Made by a program: the position numbers and the translations under genes
Notes under the pieces: generated by a model
The model's input: only the letters and a program-made list of their open reading frames with translations
The model's database searches: none
What the model was told of the DNA's origin: nothing
Assembly (NCBI GenBank): GCA_937136425.1
Contig: CAKZON010000107.1
Location: 1 to 64,000, forward strand
Length of the DNA stretch: 64,000 bases
Direction of reading: 5' to 3'
Source: an uncultured Crocinitomix sp.
Lineage (GTDB): Bacteria; Bacteroidota; Bacteroidia; Flavobacteriales_D; Crocinitomicaceae
In this document: in pieces, positions 1 to 8,200 of the stretch
How positions within the stretch are numbered: the stretch's first letter is position 1
Layout of the letters: each line of letters opens with the position of its first letter

Positions 1-353
1 CCTGCAGGAACAGAAGGGTGCGGCACGTTTGGAATTTCGTACAATAATTCTTGTAGCTCACTCGCTAACTTATTTACCGTTTCGGCCAATGCCTTTTTCT
101 CATCTCCAATTTCAACTCCACGTTGCTTTAGTTGCTCGGCTTCGTCACGCTTTCCTTCTTTAAATAACTGCCCAATTTCTTTAGCAATTGAGTTTGACTC
201 TGCTAGCAATGCGTCTTGCTTTTGTTTATTCGTTCTCCACGCTTCATCAACAGCAATTATTTTTTCAATTTGTGCTTCTGCGTCCATATTTCGAACTTTT
301 AAAAGTTCAATTATTTCCGCTTTATTTTCTCTAATTCTTGTTATTTCTAACAT
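1..353 (-). CDS. serS: Seryl-tRNA synthetase, N-terminal part (runs off the window)
   Basis: The 117 N-terminal residues of a cytosolic seryl-tRNA synthetase, which charges tRNA-Ser with serine. The start is ATG at 353, opening with MLEITRIRENKAEI, typical of the family. The visible part is the long antiparallel coiled-coil tRNA-binding arm: charged, heptad-like sequence with Lys/Glu/Leu/Ala and no catalytic motifs yet. It ends with the conserved hinge IPNVPHPSVP that leads into the class II catalytic core, which lies beyond position 1. The reading frame is open to the window edge. Identification rests on the first residues and the hinge motif together and is firm. Confidence 0.93.
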   Translation of the reverse strand, partial: MLEITRIRENKAEIIELLKVRNMDAEAQIEKIIAVDEAWRTNKQKQDALLAESNSIAKEIGQLFKEGKRDEAEQLKQRGVEIGDEKKALAETVNKLASELQELLYEIPNVPHPSVPA

Positions 354-430
354 TGATTCTGTTTTTCTGTAAAAATATAAAATGTCCTCTTATTGGAGGT
401 ATAAATAATGGATGGCATCCACCACCAAAC

Positions 431-467
431 AAAAAAAACTCCTGACAGCTATGCTGAAAGGAGTTTT
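431..467 (-). terminator. Intrinsic terminator of the rplU-rpmA operon
   Basis: Read on the minus strand, a 9-bp stem (AAAACTCCT / AGGAGTTTT) with a loop of about 15 nt is followed by a run of eight T. It begins 22 nt after the rpmA stop codon and separates rpmA from serS. Confidence 0.85.
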
Positions 468-488
468 AATAAAATAGTTTTATTTCGA

Positions 489-983
489 CTAAGCTTCTAA
501 GGCAGCAATTAAGTCTGCTTTTTTCATTGCAGAAATACCTGTGATTCCTTTAGCTTTTGCCAATTCTTTCAACTCAGCAACTGTTTTAGAGCTTAAATCT
601 TCCGAGGAAGCTTCTTCAGCTGGTGCATCAGTTGTCTCTGCTACTGGAGCAGCTACTTCTTCAACAGGCGCTTCTGCTTTTGGTGCAGCTTTTGCTGGTG
701 CTTTTTTCTCTTCTAGTACTACATCCTCTTCAAAAGGGATAATAGATACAAAAGATCTGTTGTTTGCTTTTTTCTTGAATTCAACTAATCCATCAGTTAA
801 AGCATATAATGTATGGTCTTTTCCCATACCAACATTATTTCCTGGGTGATGTTTCGTTCCTCTTTGTCTGATAATGATGTTACCTGCGATAGCAGCTTGT
901 CCACCATAAATCTTAACACCAAGACGTTTCGATTCTGATTCTCTACCATTCTTCGAACTACCGACTCCTTTCTTATGTGCCAT
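489..983 (-). CDS. rpmA: 50S ribosomal protein L27 with a C-terminal Ala/Glu linker and Rho_N/SAP-like tail
   Basis: Large-subunit protein L27, whose N-terminal tail reaches the peptidyl-transferase centre. Residues 1 to about 87 are a normal L27 ([14 protein letters not shown], then the [15 protein letters not shown] and GKDHTLYAL motifs). The gene continues for about 77 more residues: a low-complexity Ala/Glu/Pro linker (about 90-127), then a compact helical tail (about 128-164) with the pattern [17 protein letters not shown] and KKADLIAAL, which resembles the Rho_N/SAP fold family. The usual length is about 85 residues, so the protein is nearly doubled. No N-terminal presequence is present before MAHKK. 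It follows rplU by 41 nt and is presumably transcribed with it. The L27 call is certain; the tail's fold is inferred from its pattern. Confidence 0.95.
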   Translation of the reverse strand: MAHKKGVGSSKNGRESESKRLGVKIYGGQAAIAGNIIIRQRGTKHHPGNNVGMGKDHTLYALTDGLVEFKKKANNRSFVSIIPFEEDVVLEEKKAPAKAAPKAEAPVEEVAAPVAETTDAPAEEASSEDLSSKTVAELKELAKAKGITGISAMKKADLIAALEA

Positions 984-1024
984 AATATTAAATATTATCG
1001 TCCTGTAAACAGAACTTTAGTTTT

Positions 1025-1336
1025 TTATCCTTTAATGTTATCAATCTTGATCTCAGTCAAATACTGTCTGTGACCATTTTTCTTTTTGTAACCTTTTCTT
1101 CTTTTCTTTTTGAAAACGATTACTTTATCTCCTTTAAGGTGTCTTACCACCGAAGCTGATACTTTAGCTCCTTCGATAGCTGGGGCGCCTACATTTACTT
1201 TTCCGTCGTTTTCGATTAAAAGAACGTTATCGAAGTCCATTTTGGCTCCTTCTTCACCTTCTAATCTGTGGACGAAAATCTGCTGGTCTTTTTCAACTTT
1301 AAATTGTTGGCCTGCTATTTCTACAATTGCGTACAT
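1025..1336 (-). CDS. rplU: 50S ribosomal protein L21
   Basis: Large-subunit ribosomal protein L21, 103 residues, the normal length. It opens with [18 protein letters not shown], the classical L21 start, and ends with the basic [16 protein letters not shown] motif that binds 23S rRNA. Unlike many flavobacterial L21 proteins, it has no C-terminal helix-hairpin-helix extension. In this locus the extra tail is on L27 instead. It is first gene of the rplU-rpmA operon, with a well-formed promoter about 40 nt upstream and a terminator after rpmA. Confidence 0.97.
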   Translation of the reverse strand: MYAIVEIAGQQFKVEKDQQIFVHRLEGEEGAKMDFDNVLLIENDGKVNVGAPAIEGAKVSASVVRHLKGDKVIVFKKKRRKGYKKKNGHRQYLTEIKIDNIKG

Positions 1337-1372
1337 AACAAATTTTCTATTTATTTAACTTATTTCGGACGA

Positions 1373-1401
1373 CAAAAGTAGGGATTTAATTTAGAAAACA
1401 A
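1373..1401 (-). promoter_or_regulatory. Bacteroidota-type promoter of rplU-rpmA
   Basis: On the minus strand TTG (1401-1399), an 18-nt spacer and TACTTTTG (1380-1373) match the Bacteroidota -33/-7 consensus (TTG, 17-23 nt, TAnnTTTG). It predicts a short leader of about 30 nt before the rplU ATG. Confidence 0.75.
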
Positions 1402-1405
1402 GGGT

Positions 1406-2317
1406 TTATACCGTTTTATTTAACCTAATTCGTGATTTCTTGTTCATTAAGTAGACTCCAATCAATATTAACGCCACCCAAACAAGGTTAAATAAATCAA
1501 AGTTTTCTCCCGCTAAAACGCCAATTAAAACGGCAACTACAGGAATTAAATAAGTCACTCCCGAAGCAAATATATGGCTTGAAATAGCCACTAACTTTGT
1601 AAAAATAAAAACCGCCAATGCTGTACCTATCACACTCAATACAGTTAAATATCCTAATGACTTTAATCCATTAGGGTTTGATACTATTGGATCAAAAGCA
1701 TTTGTAGCCAAACAAATTATTGCCGCCGGAAATAGGATAATAAAGAAAGAAAGCGAAGTAATTACGACAGGCTTTACCTCTTGTAGTTTAAATTTAATTG
1801 TGGTTAAACTTATAGCATAGCACAAGGTTGCGGCTAATACCAATAGGGCGTAAAAGAGATCTTCTTGTTCAAAGCTCAATTGAGCTTTTAAAATATTGTA
1901 CAAACCAAATGCGCCGCACAAAATACCAACTACTTGTGCTGACTTAGGCTTGTTTTTATAAATTACTACACCTATTATCACCACAAAAAAGGAGGTTCCC
2001 ATATTCAAAATTCCGGCCATTGAAGGTTCTATTTTGGTTTCAGCCAAAGTGAATAAGAGCGCAGGAATTAAATTGCCACATCCTCCAACAATGAGTAACC
2101 ACCAAAACGTCTTCGTTTTTAATAATTTCAAATGACGAACTGCAATTGGAAGTAAAGTCAAACTAGCAATTAGTATGCGCATGGCACCAACCTGATAGGG
2201 TCCCATCACCATCTCCTCTCCTACTGGCTTCATACTTTTTTCCATTAATATAAAGGAGCTCCCCCATACTAATGAAAGACCAATAAGAAGAAACCAAGAA
2301 AGTCTTTCGTTTGACAT
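1406..2317 (-). CDS. EamA/DMT-family transporter
   Basis: Inner-membrane drug/metabolite transporter of 303 residues. It has about ten hydrophobic segments arranged as two EamA repeats, the standard architecture and length. The first helix carries the family hallmark LSLVWGSSFILMEKS. The C-terminal end is basic (NKKSRIRLNK), as expected for a cytoplasmic tail. Substrate cannot be read from sequence; relatives export amino acids or small metabolites. The gene stands alone between rplU and a divergent deoxynucleoside kinase. The start at MSNERLSWFLL places the first helix at the normal distance from the N terminus. Confidence 0.88.
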   Translation of the reverse strand: MSNERLSWFLLIGLSLVWGSSFILMEKSMKPVGEEMVMGPYQVGAMRILIASLTLLPIAVRHLKLLKTKTFWWLLIVGGCGNLIPALLFTLAETKIEPSMAGILNMGTSFFVVIIGVVIYKNKPKSAQVVGILCGAFGLYNILKAQLSFEQEDLFYALLVLAATLCYAISLTTIKFKLQEVKPVVITSLSFFIILFPAAIICLATNAFDPIVSNPNGLKSLGYLTVLSVIGTALAVFIFTKLVAISSHIFASGVTYLIPVVAVLIGVLAGENFDLFNLVWVALILIGVYLMNKKSRIRLNKTV

Positions 2318-2324
2318 AATTGCA

Positions 2325-2332
2325 CAAAATTA
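2325..2332 (-). promoter_or_regulatory. Possible -7 element for the DMT transporter gene
   Basis: TAATTTTG on the minus strand matches TAnnTTTG, only 7 nt upstream of the transporter ATG, so the message would be almost leaderless. No convincing -33 TTG was found, so this may be chance. Confidence 0.35.
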
Positions 2333-2436
2333 CGCCCAATTATTGGTTCTTTAATTTTTTTATAAAAGAATTAATTTTGCCCTGACTTAAATCAATATTA
2401 TTCCTACTTTTATACTTCTGAATTAAAACCAACAAT

Positions 2437-3051
2437 ATGCATATAGCGGTAGCAGGAAATATCGGATCCGGAAAAACTACTCTCACTAAATTATTAGCGA
2501 AACATTATGGCTGGGACACGCATTACGAAGATGTAGAGCAAAATCCTTACCTCAATGATTTTTATGAAGACATGCAACGTTGGTCTTTCAATTTGCAGAT
2601 TTATTATTTGAATAGTCGTTTTACGCAAATTCAAGAAATAAAAACAACATCTGATAATGTAATCCAGGACCGAACAATATATGAAGACGCATATATTTTT
2701 GCGCCCAACTTACATTCAATGGGGCTAATGACCACTCGTGACTTTGAAAACTACTTTTCTTTGTTCAATTTGTTAGAGTCATTTATCTCTGCTCCTGATG
2801 TGCTTATTTATTTAAAGGCAAGCGTTCCTACTTTAGTAAATCAGATTCAAAAAAGAGGAAGAGATTACGAAGAAAGCATTCGTTTAGATTACTTAAAGCG
2901 ATTGAATGATCGTTATGATGCTTGGATTTCAACCTACGACAAAGGAAAGTTGATTGTAATTGATGTGGACGGAAACAACTTCCACGAAGATGCCAATGAC
3001 TTAGGTAAAATCATCCATTCAATTGATGCTGAGATTAACGGATTATTTTAA
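2437..3051 (+). CDS. Deoxynucleoside kinase (deoxyadenosine/deoxyguanosine kinase type)
   Basis: Cytosolic salvage kinase that phosphorylates deoxynucleosides with ATP to dNMPs; 204 residues, normal for bacterial dAK/dGK. The P-loop GNIGSGKT is at about residues 7-14. The family's substrate/ERS region appears as QDRTIYEDAYIFA, with the Asp-Arg pair, around residue 80, and the lid arginines appear in QIQKRGRDYEESI near residue 146. It starts at MHIAVAGNIGSG, directly at the first beta strand, so the start is well fixed. It is transcribed away from the DMT transporter. Exact base preference cannot be assigned from sequence. Confidence 0.92.
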   Translation: MHIAVAGNIGSGKTTLTKLLAKHYGWDTHYEDVEQNPYLNDFYEDMQRWSFNLQIYYLNSRFTQIQEIKTTSDNVIQDRTIYEDAYIFAPNLHSMGLMTTRDFENYFSLFNLLESFISAPDVLIYLKASVPTLVNQIQKRGRDYEESIRLDYLKRLNDRYDAWISTYDKGKLIVIDVDGNNFHEDANDLGKIIHSIDAEINGLF

Positions 3052-3177
3052 TCCTTCGCTCTATTCTTACAAGCCTTCAAACTGATATTGACGCATTTGC
3101 GTAGATGAAGCAACACGTTTAAACCTATTTTGGTTCATAGAGCATATTTATGATTAATTTGCACTTTGAATAAAACT

Positions 3178-4203
3178 ATGGTTACCGCTAAACAAGTTAT
3201 TTTATTATTGCTAATTCTTACTTGCAATGAGAATCACGCTCAAATAGAATACAATGTTTTACCTGGAGCAGGACCACCAAAAATCAGCATTTTTCGAAAC
3301 TATTTTTCGAGAGAAAAGTTAGACACCGTTTTCGTTAAAAAACATAATATTCGATCCATAACGGTGATGGAATCATTAATTATTGATGATTCATTACGTT
3401 ACATTAAACCTCAATTTATTTACACATATGCAAAGGATGGTAAGTTAATGCATAGTGAAAGTAATTCTTGGAGCAGTACAGGTGGAGTAAGAAGATACCA
3501 TGATTATTATGGAGACAGCACTGTAAGTGTGCAACATGAGCGACGAAGCCGTAACGACACAATCTATAGAGATCATCAATTTTGTCAAACCACTTATTTC
3601 ATAAACGATACATTGTCACGTTCTGTTCGCAGCTATTATAATTTTGATACGTTAACCAAAATAGAAGACATGGGCATTTATGACAGCAAGGCTCTGGAAC
3701 GGTCACGCAGAAATAAGGCAAATAAAAAGACAACAAGTAATTCTGGCATGGCCGTTAACATTTCAGATGTAATACTAAGTCGAAAAAGCTTGACAGAGCG
3801 CATGTGTATTCTACCTACTGGAGAATTTCGTTTTGAAAACCCCAAACCCAAATTACTGAAAGACAGTTTGGACAGGGTCATAGAGGTGCAAGGCTCCGCT
3901 TATCATCAAATTGGAAGCAAATATTTTGTTGCTCCATTTGAGCACCTCATTATCAGCTATTACGACACTACAAATACAATAGAAACTTGTTTATCATATT
4001 ACCAAGTTGATCGAAATAAGTTTGAAAAAGCTGCCCAAGATGCGCCACAAGGAGCACGACCAACCTTTCCCCATTGCTACGCAGATTCCTGTTTAAATTT
4101 TCAATTTTTAGCGAGTGATTTTATCGTTGGAATTCCGCAAAAAATCGCAGTTATTAAAGGTTCAACTACAAAGCAATACACAACCACTATAACTTTTTGG
4201 TAA
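3178..4203 (+). CDS. Exported protein of unknown function
   Basis: A 341-residue protein that I do not recognise. It starts with a likely signal peptide (ATG at 3178; basic MVTAK, then a hydrophobic core with ILLLLILT, and a cleavage-like AQ at about residue 22), so it is probably periplasmic or outer-membrane. The mature part is polar with many Tyr/Ser/Asp residues, a basic linker near residue 175 (RSRRNKANKK), and four or five Cys spread through it. An in-frame TTG four codons upstream is a less likely start. It stands alone between the deoxynucleoside kinase and engB. Confidence 0.7.
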   Translation: MVTAKQVILLLLILTCNENHAQIEYNVLPGAGPPKISIFRNYFSREKLDTVFVKKHNIRSITVMESLIIDDSLRYIKPQFIYTYAKDGKLMHSESNSWSSTGGVRRYHDYYGDSTVSVQHERRSRNDTIYRDHQFCQTTYFINDTLSRSVRSYYNFDTLTKIEDMGIYDSKALERSRRNKANKKTTSNSGMAVNISDVILSRKSLTERMCILPTGEFRFENPKPKLLKDSLDRVIEVQGSAYHQIGSKYFVAPFEHLIISYYDTTNTIETCLSYYQVDRNKFEKAAQDAPQGARPTFPHCYADSCLNFQFLASDFIVGIPQKIAVIKGSTTKQYTTTITFW

Positions 4204-4267
4204 TCCGCATTTGTAAATAAAGGTTGATTGTTCCTCCTTATTGCAATACAATGCATTATTTAAATTG

Positions 4268-4275
4268 TAACTTTG
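4268..4275 (+). promoter_or_regulatory. -7 element that fixes the engB start
   Basis: TAACTTTG is a perfect Bacteroidota -7 element. A possible -33 TTG lies at 4241-4243, spacing slightly long. Transcription would begin near 4282, downstream of the ATG-like codons of the longer reading frame, which points to GTG at 4302 as the true engB start. Confidence 0.65.
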
Positions 4276-4301
4276 CCAAGAAATACAAAAAGAAAATTGT
4301 T

Positions 4302-4910
4302 GTGAAAATTAAGCAAGCAGAATTTGTAATTAGTAATACAGACATTCGCTTATGTCCTGAACCAAACATGCCTGAATATGCATTTATTGGGAGATCAAAT
4401 GTTGGTAAGTCATCTTTGATCAACATGCTCACCAACAATAAAAGCCTTGCAAAAATTTCAAGTAAACCAGGAAAAACTAGATTGATTAATCACTTTTTGA
4501 TTAACAAGGATTGGTATTTGGTAGATTTACCTGGATATGGTTACGCCAAAGTAAATCACAACGCACGTGATCAATTTCAAAAATTTATTTCGCGCTACAT
4601 GACTACTCGCGAAAACCTGACAAACGTTTTTGTATTAATTGATAGCCGACATAAACCACAAGAAATTGACCTTGATTTTATGATTTGGTTAGGAGAAAGA
4701 GGTATTCCTTTTTCTATGATTTTTACCAAACTAGATAAGCTCAAAAAAGGCGAACGTAAAAAAGCTATTAAATTATACGAGGCTGAAATGCTGAAAGTTT
4801 GGGAAGAAATGCCTCCTTATTTCATCACCTCATCTGTTAGTGGAGAAGGGAAAGAAGAGCTATTAAACTATATTGGTGAGATTAATCAAACAGTTGATTA
4901 TTCTGTATAA
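4302..4910 (+). CDS. engB: Ribosome biogenesis GTP-binding protein EngB/YsxC
   Basis: Cytosolic GTPase required for assembly of the large ribosomal subunit. With the GTG start at 4302 the protein is 202 residues, the normal family size. The longer frame would add about 26 residues lying upstream of the promoter. Motifs: G1 [10 protein letters not shown] at about 30-38, G2 region with [13 protein letters not shown]3 [10 protein letters not shown] near 75, G4 TKLDKLKK near 143, and G5-like [12 protein letters not shown] near 184. All are intact. The gene is monocistronic and is followed by the first copy of the accessory-region repeat. Confidence 0.94.
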   Translation: MKIKQAEFVISNTDIRLCPEPNMPEYAFIGRSNVGKSSLINMLTNNKSLAKISSKPGKTRLINHFLINKDWYLVDLPGYGYAKVNHNARDQFQKFISRYMTTRENLTNVFVLIDSRHKPQEIDLDFMIWLGERGIPFSMIFTKLDKLKKGERKKAIKLYEAEMLKVWEEMPPYFITSSVSGEGKEELLNYIGEINQTVDYSV

Positions 4911-4918
4911 TTCAGTCC

Positions 4919-5090
4919 TATCATTTCATTTTTTCATTACTTTTAATCGCAATAATTGCCCAAAATAATTTCGGTTTAACTTTTCTCGATAGCTTGGTAA
5001 GCGATTCTAATCTGCTGAGTTAATTTCCAGAAATTTGTGGGACAATAATTATTGATAAGATAAAACCAGTATTGGTTTTATATGGAAGTT
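4919..5090 (+). repeat. Long intergenic repeat, copy 1 (ends in a hairpin)
   Basis: First of three long related intergenic copies (the others are at 13774 and 19020). Shared landmarks are TTACTTTTAAT, CAATTTCG-like, TTAACTTTTCT, GATTCTAAT and GAGTTA. Its 3' end holds a perfect 9-bp stem with a 4-nt loop, ATAAAACCA / TGGTTTTAT, at 5060-5081. The next gene's ATG follows about 24 nt later. The 3' part recurs after that gene (5732-5777), so the gene is flanked by direct repeats. Confidence 0.8.
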
Positions 5091-5104
5091 GTTTGCAAGC
5101 AAAA

Positions 5105-5695
5105 ATGACTGAGAAAGAACAGAAATATTACGAGAGAATAAAGTCGAGTTTTATCGGACAGACAATAAAGGAAGTCTATTACGAGGAACTTGATTATGAT
5201 ACTGACTCTGAATTTTGGGAAATGTCTGACGAAATTCATTCCGTTGATATGAATGTGATTTTCAGATTAGACAATGACCAGCTTCTACAAATCAAGTGGG
5301 ACAATGAATTCTATTCTTATGGTATTGGATTCGAAAACCTTCCAGAAATATTAAAAAGAGAAGGACTTAAAACTATAGACGTTTCTAATAATTCAAATTG
5401 GAAAAGATTCATTAACAGGACAATTAACGGAATCGAAGTATTTTGGGATATAAGTGAAGGTGTAACCTCGACTTACTCTGGAAACAACATTCTAAAAAAA
5501 GAAAAGAGCACTACGAAAACACCTCAGACTTGGGAATTAAACTTTGAGAATGAGAAAGTTTGGATTTCAGCTCTTGAAATTGATGAGGAGAACCAAACTA
5601 ATTTCTGGGCTGACCATTTGAGCGTAATATTTACAAACCGCGAACAAGAAAAGCATCAATTGATCGAAAAAGCCAGCGAACAATACTGTATATAA
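5105..5695 (+). CDS. Hypothetical soluble protein flanked by direct repeats
   Basis: A 196-residue acidic soluble protein of unknown function. ATG at 5105 is chosen; an upstream in-frame TTG lies inside the preceding hairpin repeat. No signal peptide or membrane segment is visible. Features: YYERIKSSFIGQTIKEVYYEELDYD at the N-terminal end in overlapping pieces, Trp/Asp-rich strands, and a lone Cys two residues before the end. The style (a single small unknown gene between repeats) fits a cassette-type accessory gene. Direct repeats of 25 nt with 2 mismatches begin at 5041 and 5732. Confidence 0.65.
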   Translation: MTEKEQKYYERIKSSFIGQTIKEVYYEELDYDTDSEFWEMSDEIHSVDMNVIFRLDNDQLLQIKWDNEFYSYGIGFENLPEILKREGLKTIDVSNNSNWKRFINRTINGIEVFWDISEGVTSTYSGNNILKKEKSTTKTPQTWELNFENEKVWISALEIDEENQTNFWADHLSVIFTNREQEKHQLIEKASEQYCI

Positions 5696-6013
5696 CAAAT
5701 GGGACGTTTGGTGGTTTACGAAAGTTCGTAAGACAATAATTATTGATGAAATAAAAGCTTTTTGGGTTTTATTTGAATGTAAGCAAACATACAGTAAAAT
5801 CGTATTGATACTATTTTCTTTATCTTAAAGTGCCACAGCTTATCATTACACCTATAAACAGTTTTTGTCAACAGTCTATATCCTATCCTCTATTACTCAT
5901 CATAATCTACCTCCTAAATCCATTTCTATTTCAAAATAATTAATTTAAAATGTGCTTTTTTACAAAAATTGACGACTAACGGATATAAAGAGTTCAACTA
6001 AATACAGAATACA
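5696..6013. other. 318-nt intergenic stretch holding repeat copy 4
   Basis: No open frame worth calling. It contains the partial repeat copy (5732-5777) and then an AT-rich stretch leading to the sigma-factor gene. No clear TAnnTTTG element or terminator was seen in it. Confidence 0.6.
5732..5777 (+). repeat. Intergenic repeat, partial copy 4 (3' end only)
   Basis: GACAATAATTATTGAT followed by ATAAAA, a loop and TTTTAT repeats the 3' end of copy 1. The first 25 nt match copy 1 at 23 positions. The stem is 6 bp with a 10-nt loop. The 5' part of the long repeat is missing or not recognisable here. Confidence 0.75.
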
Positions 6014-6502
6014 TTGAATCAAGAAACTGAATTTGTCGAAATGATTAAAGAAAATGAGACACTCATTTTTAAAGTCACTGCAATTTATGGCAAAAGTGAA
6101 GAAGATAAACAGGATCTCTACCAAGAAATTGTTTTGCAACTATGGCGGAGTTTTAAAAAATTCAGGCAAGAGGCTAAAGCTTCTACGTGGATATACAGAG
6201 TCGCTTTAAACACGGGAATCTCGAGACTTAGAAAAGAAAAAAAGTCAACAGACAACGTTCCATATAACGCACAGGTTCATTCTTTTATTGACACACAAGA
6301 CTCTGTTTTAGAAGAAAGAAGTAAGCTACTGCATACTCAGATTAACCGATTAAACGACATAGAAAAAGCGATAATTTTACTTTACTTAGAAAATAAAACC
6401 CACAGTGAGATAGCGTTGATAACGGGAATTACTGCCAGTAATGTAAGTACTAGAATGGTGAGAATTAGGGAAAAATTAAAGAAAAAAATTACGAAACACT
6501 AA
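6014..6502 (+). CDS. ECF-type RNA polymerase sigma factor (module 1)
   Basis: A 162-residue sigma-70 family protein of the extracytoplasmic-function group, which redirects RNA polymerase. Region 2 covers about 15-85 (DLYQEIVLQLWRSFKKF, then STWIYRVALNTGISRLRK). Region 4 covers about 105-160 with the HTH (IILLYLENKTHSEIALITG, then VSTRMVRIREKLKK). The start shown is TTG at 6014, because the residues it adds resemble family N termini. ATG at 6041 is the alternative and would still keep region 2. It sits 5 nt before a four-TM protein gene; the same arrangement recurs at 14926-16042, which suggests the membrane protein controls the sigma factor. Confidence 0.88.
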   Translation: MNQETEFVEMIKENETLIFKVTAIYGKSEEDKQDLYQEIVLQLWRSFKKFRQEAKASTWIYRVALNTGISRLRKEKKSTDNVPYNAQVHSFIDTQDSVLEERSKLLHTQINRLNDIEKAIILLYLENKTHSEIALITGITASNVSTRMVRIREKLKKKITKH

Positions 6503-6507
6503 TAAAA

Positions 6508-7128
6508 ATGGATTTAGAAGAGATGAAAAATACATGGGTACAATTGAGTTCAGAAATGGAAGCTCAAAAGAAATTAACGAATAAATTGATTTTAAAAATG
6601 GCATACCAAAAGAGCAGTCGAAGTATCAGTAATTTAAAGCGTTTTGAGATGTTGGGAGGATTATTGATGGGAGTGCTATTAATAATTGGCACTGGCTACT
6701 TTTTAGTAACAGGCGCATTTCAAAGTGTTCCACTAATAATATGCGCAATTGTTTGTATGGCTCTTTTTGCTTTTTCAGTGAGCCTTAGTTTTATCTTCAT
6801 CCTTAGAATGCTCAAAATAAACTTATTGGAAAATACAATTGAAGAAACCCAGAGATACTTCAAAGCATTTAAGGAGACACACAATTTCAATAAAAAATTT
6901 GGTAAGTATTCAACAGTCCCAACCATGCTGTTATTTATACCTGTTGTACTTAAAGTATCCAACGATATAGACATTTTTTTAAATTTTAGTGATGGAAAAA
7001 CGGAACTGATAGGTATACTCATTTCTTCAGGACTCTTGGCGATTCCTGTCTTGTATGTGGTTGTTAGATTTTACAAAAAAAACATGACAGCCACAGTAGA
7101 AGCACATGAGGATATTGAGAATAAGTGA
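6508..7128 (+). CDS. Four-TM membrane protein, putative anti-sigma partner (module 1)
   Basis: A 206-residue inner-membrane protein. The N-terminal 45 residues are cytoplasmic-like and helical (MDLEEMKNTWVQLSSEME, then KLTNKLILKMAYQKSSR). Two TM hairpins follow, at about 50-75 and 78-103, and at about 137-155 and 171-190. It ends in a short charged tail. It begins 5 nt after the sigma gene stop, so the two are cotranscribed. Placement beside an ECF sigma and the cytoplasmic N-terminal helix make an anti-sigma role likely, but no known zinc-binding anti-sigma motif is present. The partner at 15401 has the same topology with little obvious sequence identity. Confidence 0.7.
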   Translation: MDLEEMKNTWVQLSSEMEAQKKLTNKLILKMAYQKSSRSISNLKRFEMLGGLLMGVLLIIGTGYFLVTGAFQSVPLIICAIVCMALFAFSVSLSFIFILRMLKINLLENTIEETQRYFKAFKETHNFNKKFGKYSTVPTMLLFIPVVLKVSNDIDIFLNFSDGKTELIGILISSGLLAIPVLYVVVRFYKKNMTATVEAHEDIENK

Positions 7129-7198
7129 ATTTACTCCAACTACGATTATTAAAGTTATTATAAAATGTTAAAACAAAGAAGTAAATCACTTTAAGAGG

Positions 7199-7309
7199 AG
7201 ATCTGTTTTCTAAAACATAGTAGTTTGGCCTAGGTTAACATTGAAATGAGAAAAGGTTAATTTCCATATAGTTTTTCCATTATTTCAAAGTTTATCAAAA
7301 AACAGATCT
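7199..7309. repeat. 11-bp inverted repeat bracketing the leader of the next gene
   Basis: AGATCTGTTTT (7199-7209) and AAAACAGATCT (7299-7309) are perfect inverted copies separated by 89 nt. The right arm ends 3 nt before the lipoprotein ATG at 7313. It could fold the leader so as to hide the start codon, or mark the ends of a tiny inserted element; neither is proven. Confidence 0.5.
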
Positions 7310-7312
7310 GAT

Positions 7313-8122
7313 ATGAAAAAACAAATGGTTCGCAACCTGTTAATATTGATACCACTAGCCCTTTCAAGTTGTTTGATTCCTCTACCGATTAAGTCCTTAA
7401 AGACTAAAGAAGCTATACCTTTTAGGTTTTCAAAGAACACTGAATTTCATTATAATGCACTGTATATAAATTCTGAAAATGACACCATTACAAACGAATT
7501 ACTCATTTTAAAAGTATTAGGGAGAAGATGGTTTGTTCAGCCTGGTTTACAAGAAGCAATAAGGTATATTTATCATACAGACACATCAGATTACAGAAAT
7601 TATATTGACCCTTTCCCTATTGATAGACAGAAAAATGAAAAACATTATGAATGGAAAGGAAGAGCAAGAAGATTAAAACAAAAAGAAACTACTGGCGCCT
7701 ATTCGAACTCAAACAATTATTATGCTCATCCACCCAGAGCTAATCAATATCGAATGCTTTTTTATGCTCCACACCCAATAGTACCTTATCAACTTCTTAA
7801 AGACACTTTATGCGAATTTGTATTTAACCGTAAAATAGTAGGATCCCCATTTACTCAGACATACCAATATTCTCCAACTGAAAATTTTACAATGAAACAA
7901 AAAGAGTATAAATGTTGGGCAGTAAATGTCAATTCTATTGGAAAACTGCATGAATATATGGACTCTTTGGCTATCTACAATTCAAAACTTGAAGCATTAT
8001 TTTGCGAAGAAATTGGATTTGTAAAAATGAACTATACTTTTGAAGATAGCACAAAAATATTTTTTAATTTAACTGAACTTGTTGAAATAAAAGAAGAAAA
8101 AACGGAGCATATCAACAACTAA
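7313..8122 (+). CDS. Putative lipoprotein of unknown function
   Basis: A 269-residue protein with a lipoprotein signal: MKKQMVRNLLILIPLALSSC, with the lipobox LSSC and Cys about 20, so it should be anchored in a membrane facing the periplasm or outside. The mature part is rich in Tyr, Asn and Lys. It includes a basic segment RARRLKQKET near residue 120 and two Cys in the last third. I recognise no family. It follows the sigma/membrane-protein module by 184 nt, and its leader carries an 11-bp inverted repeat; whether the sigma factor controls it is unknown. Confidence 0.7.
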   Translation: MKKQMVRNLLILIPLALSSCLIPLPIKSLKTKEAIPFRFSKNTEFHYNALYINSENDTITNELLILKVLGRRWFVQPGLQEAIRYIYHTDTSDYRNYIDPFPIDRQKNEKHYEWKGRARRLKQKETTGAYSNSNNYYAHPPRANQYRMLFYAPHPIVPYQLLKDTLCEFVFNRKIVGSPFTQTYQYSPTENFTMKQKEYKCWAVNVNSIGKLHEYMDSLAIYNSKLEALFCEEIGFVKMNYTFEDSTKIFFNLTELVEIKEEKTEHINN

Positions 8123-8148
8123 AATCTATTGCCCGCACAGTTCGCCAC

Positions 8149-8166
8149 AAATGCCTATTTTTAACC
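8149..8166 (+). repeat. Short leader motif, copy 1 (AAATGCCTATTTTTA type)
   Basis: AAATGCCTATTTTTAACC, about 35 nt before the AraC-type gene. A close copy is at 13952, including a preceding GTTCG or TTCG and a following CAA-CGTT. Looser copies are at 20125 and 21484. All four lie shortly upstream of a start codon in the accessory region. Confidence 0.55.
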
Positions 8167-8200
8167 AAAACGTTGTCCATTTCTAAAAAAGCGAACATTA

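Noticed and set aside
541-849. Plus-strand frame opposite rpmA
   Set aside because: Ser/Ala-rich shadow caused by the Ala/Glu-rich L27 extension on the other strand.
2375-2412. Promoter for the deoxynucleoside kinase gene (TTTTG ... TACTTTTA)
   Set aside because: Spacer of 25 nt is too long and the -7 element ends in A instead of G.
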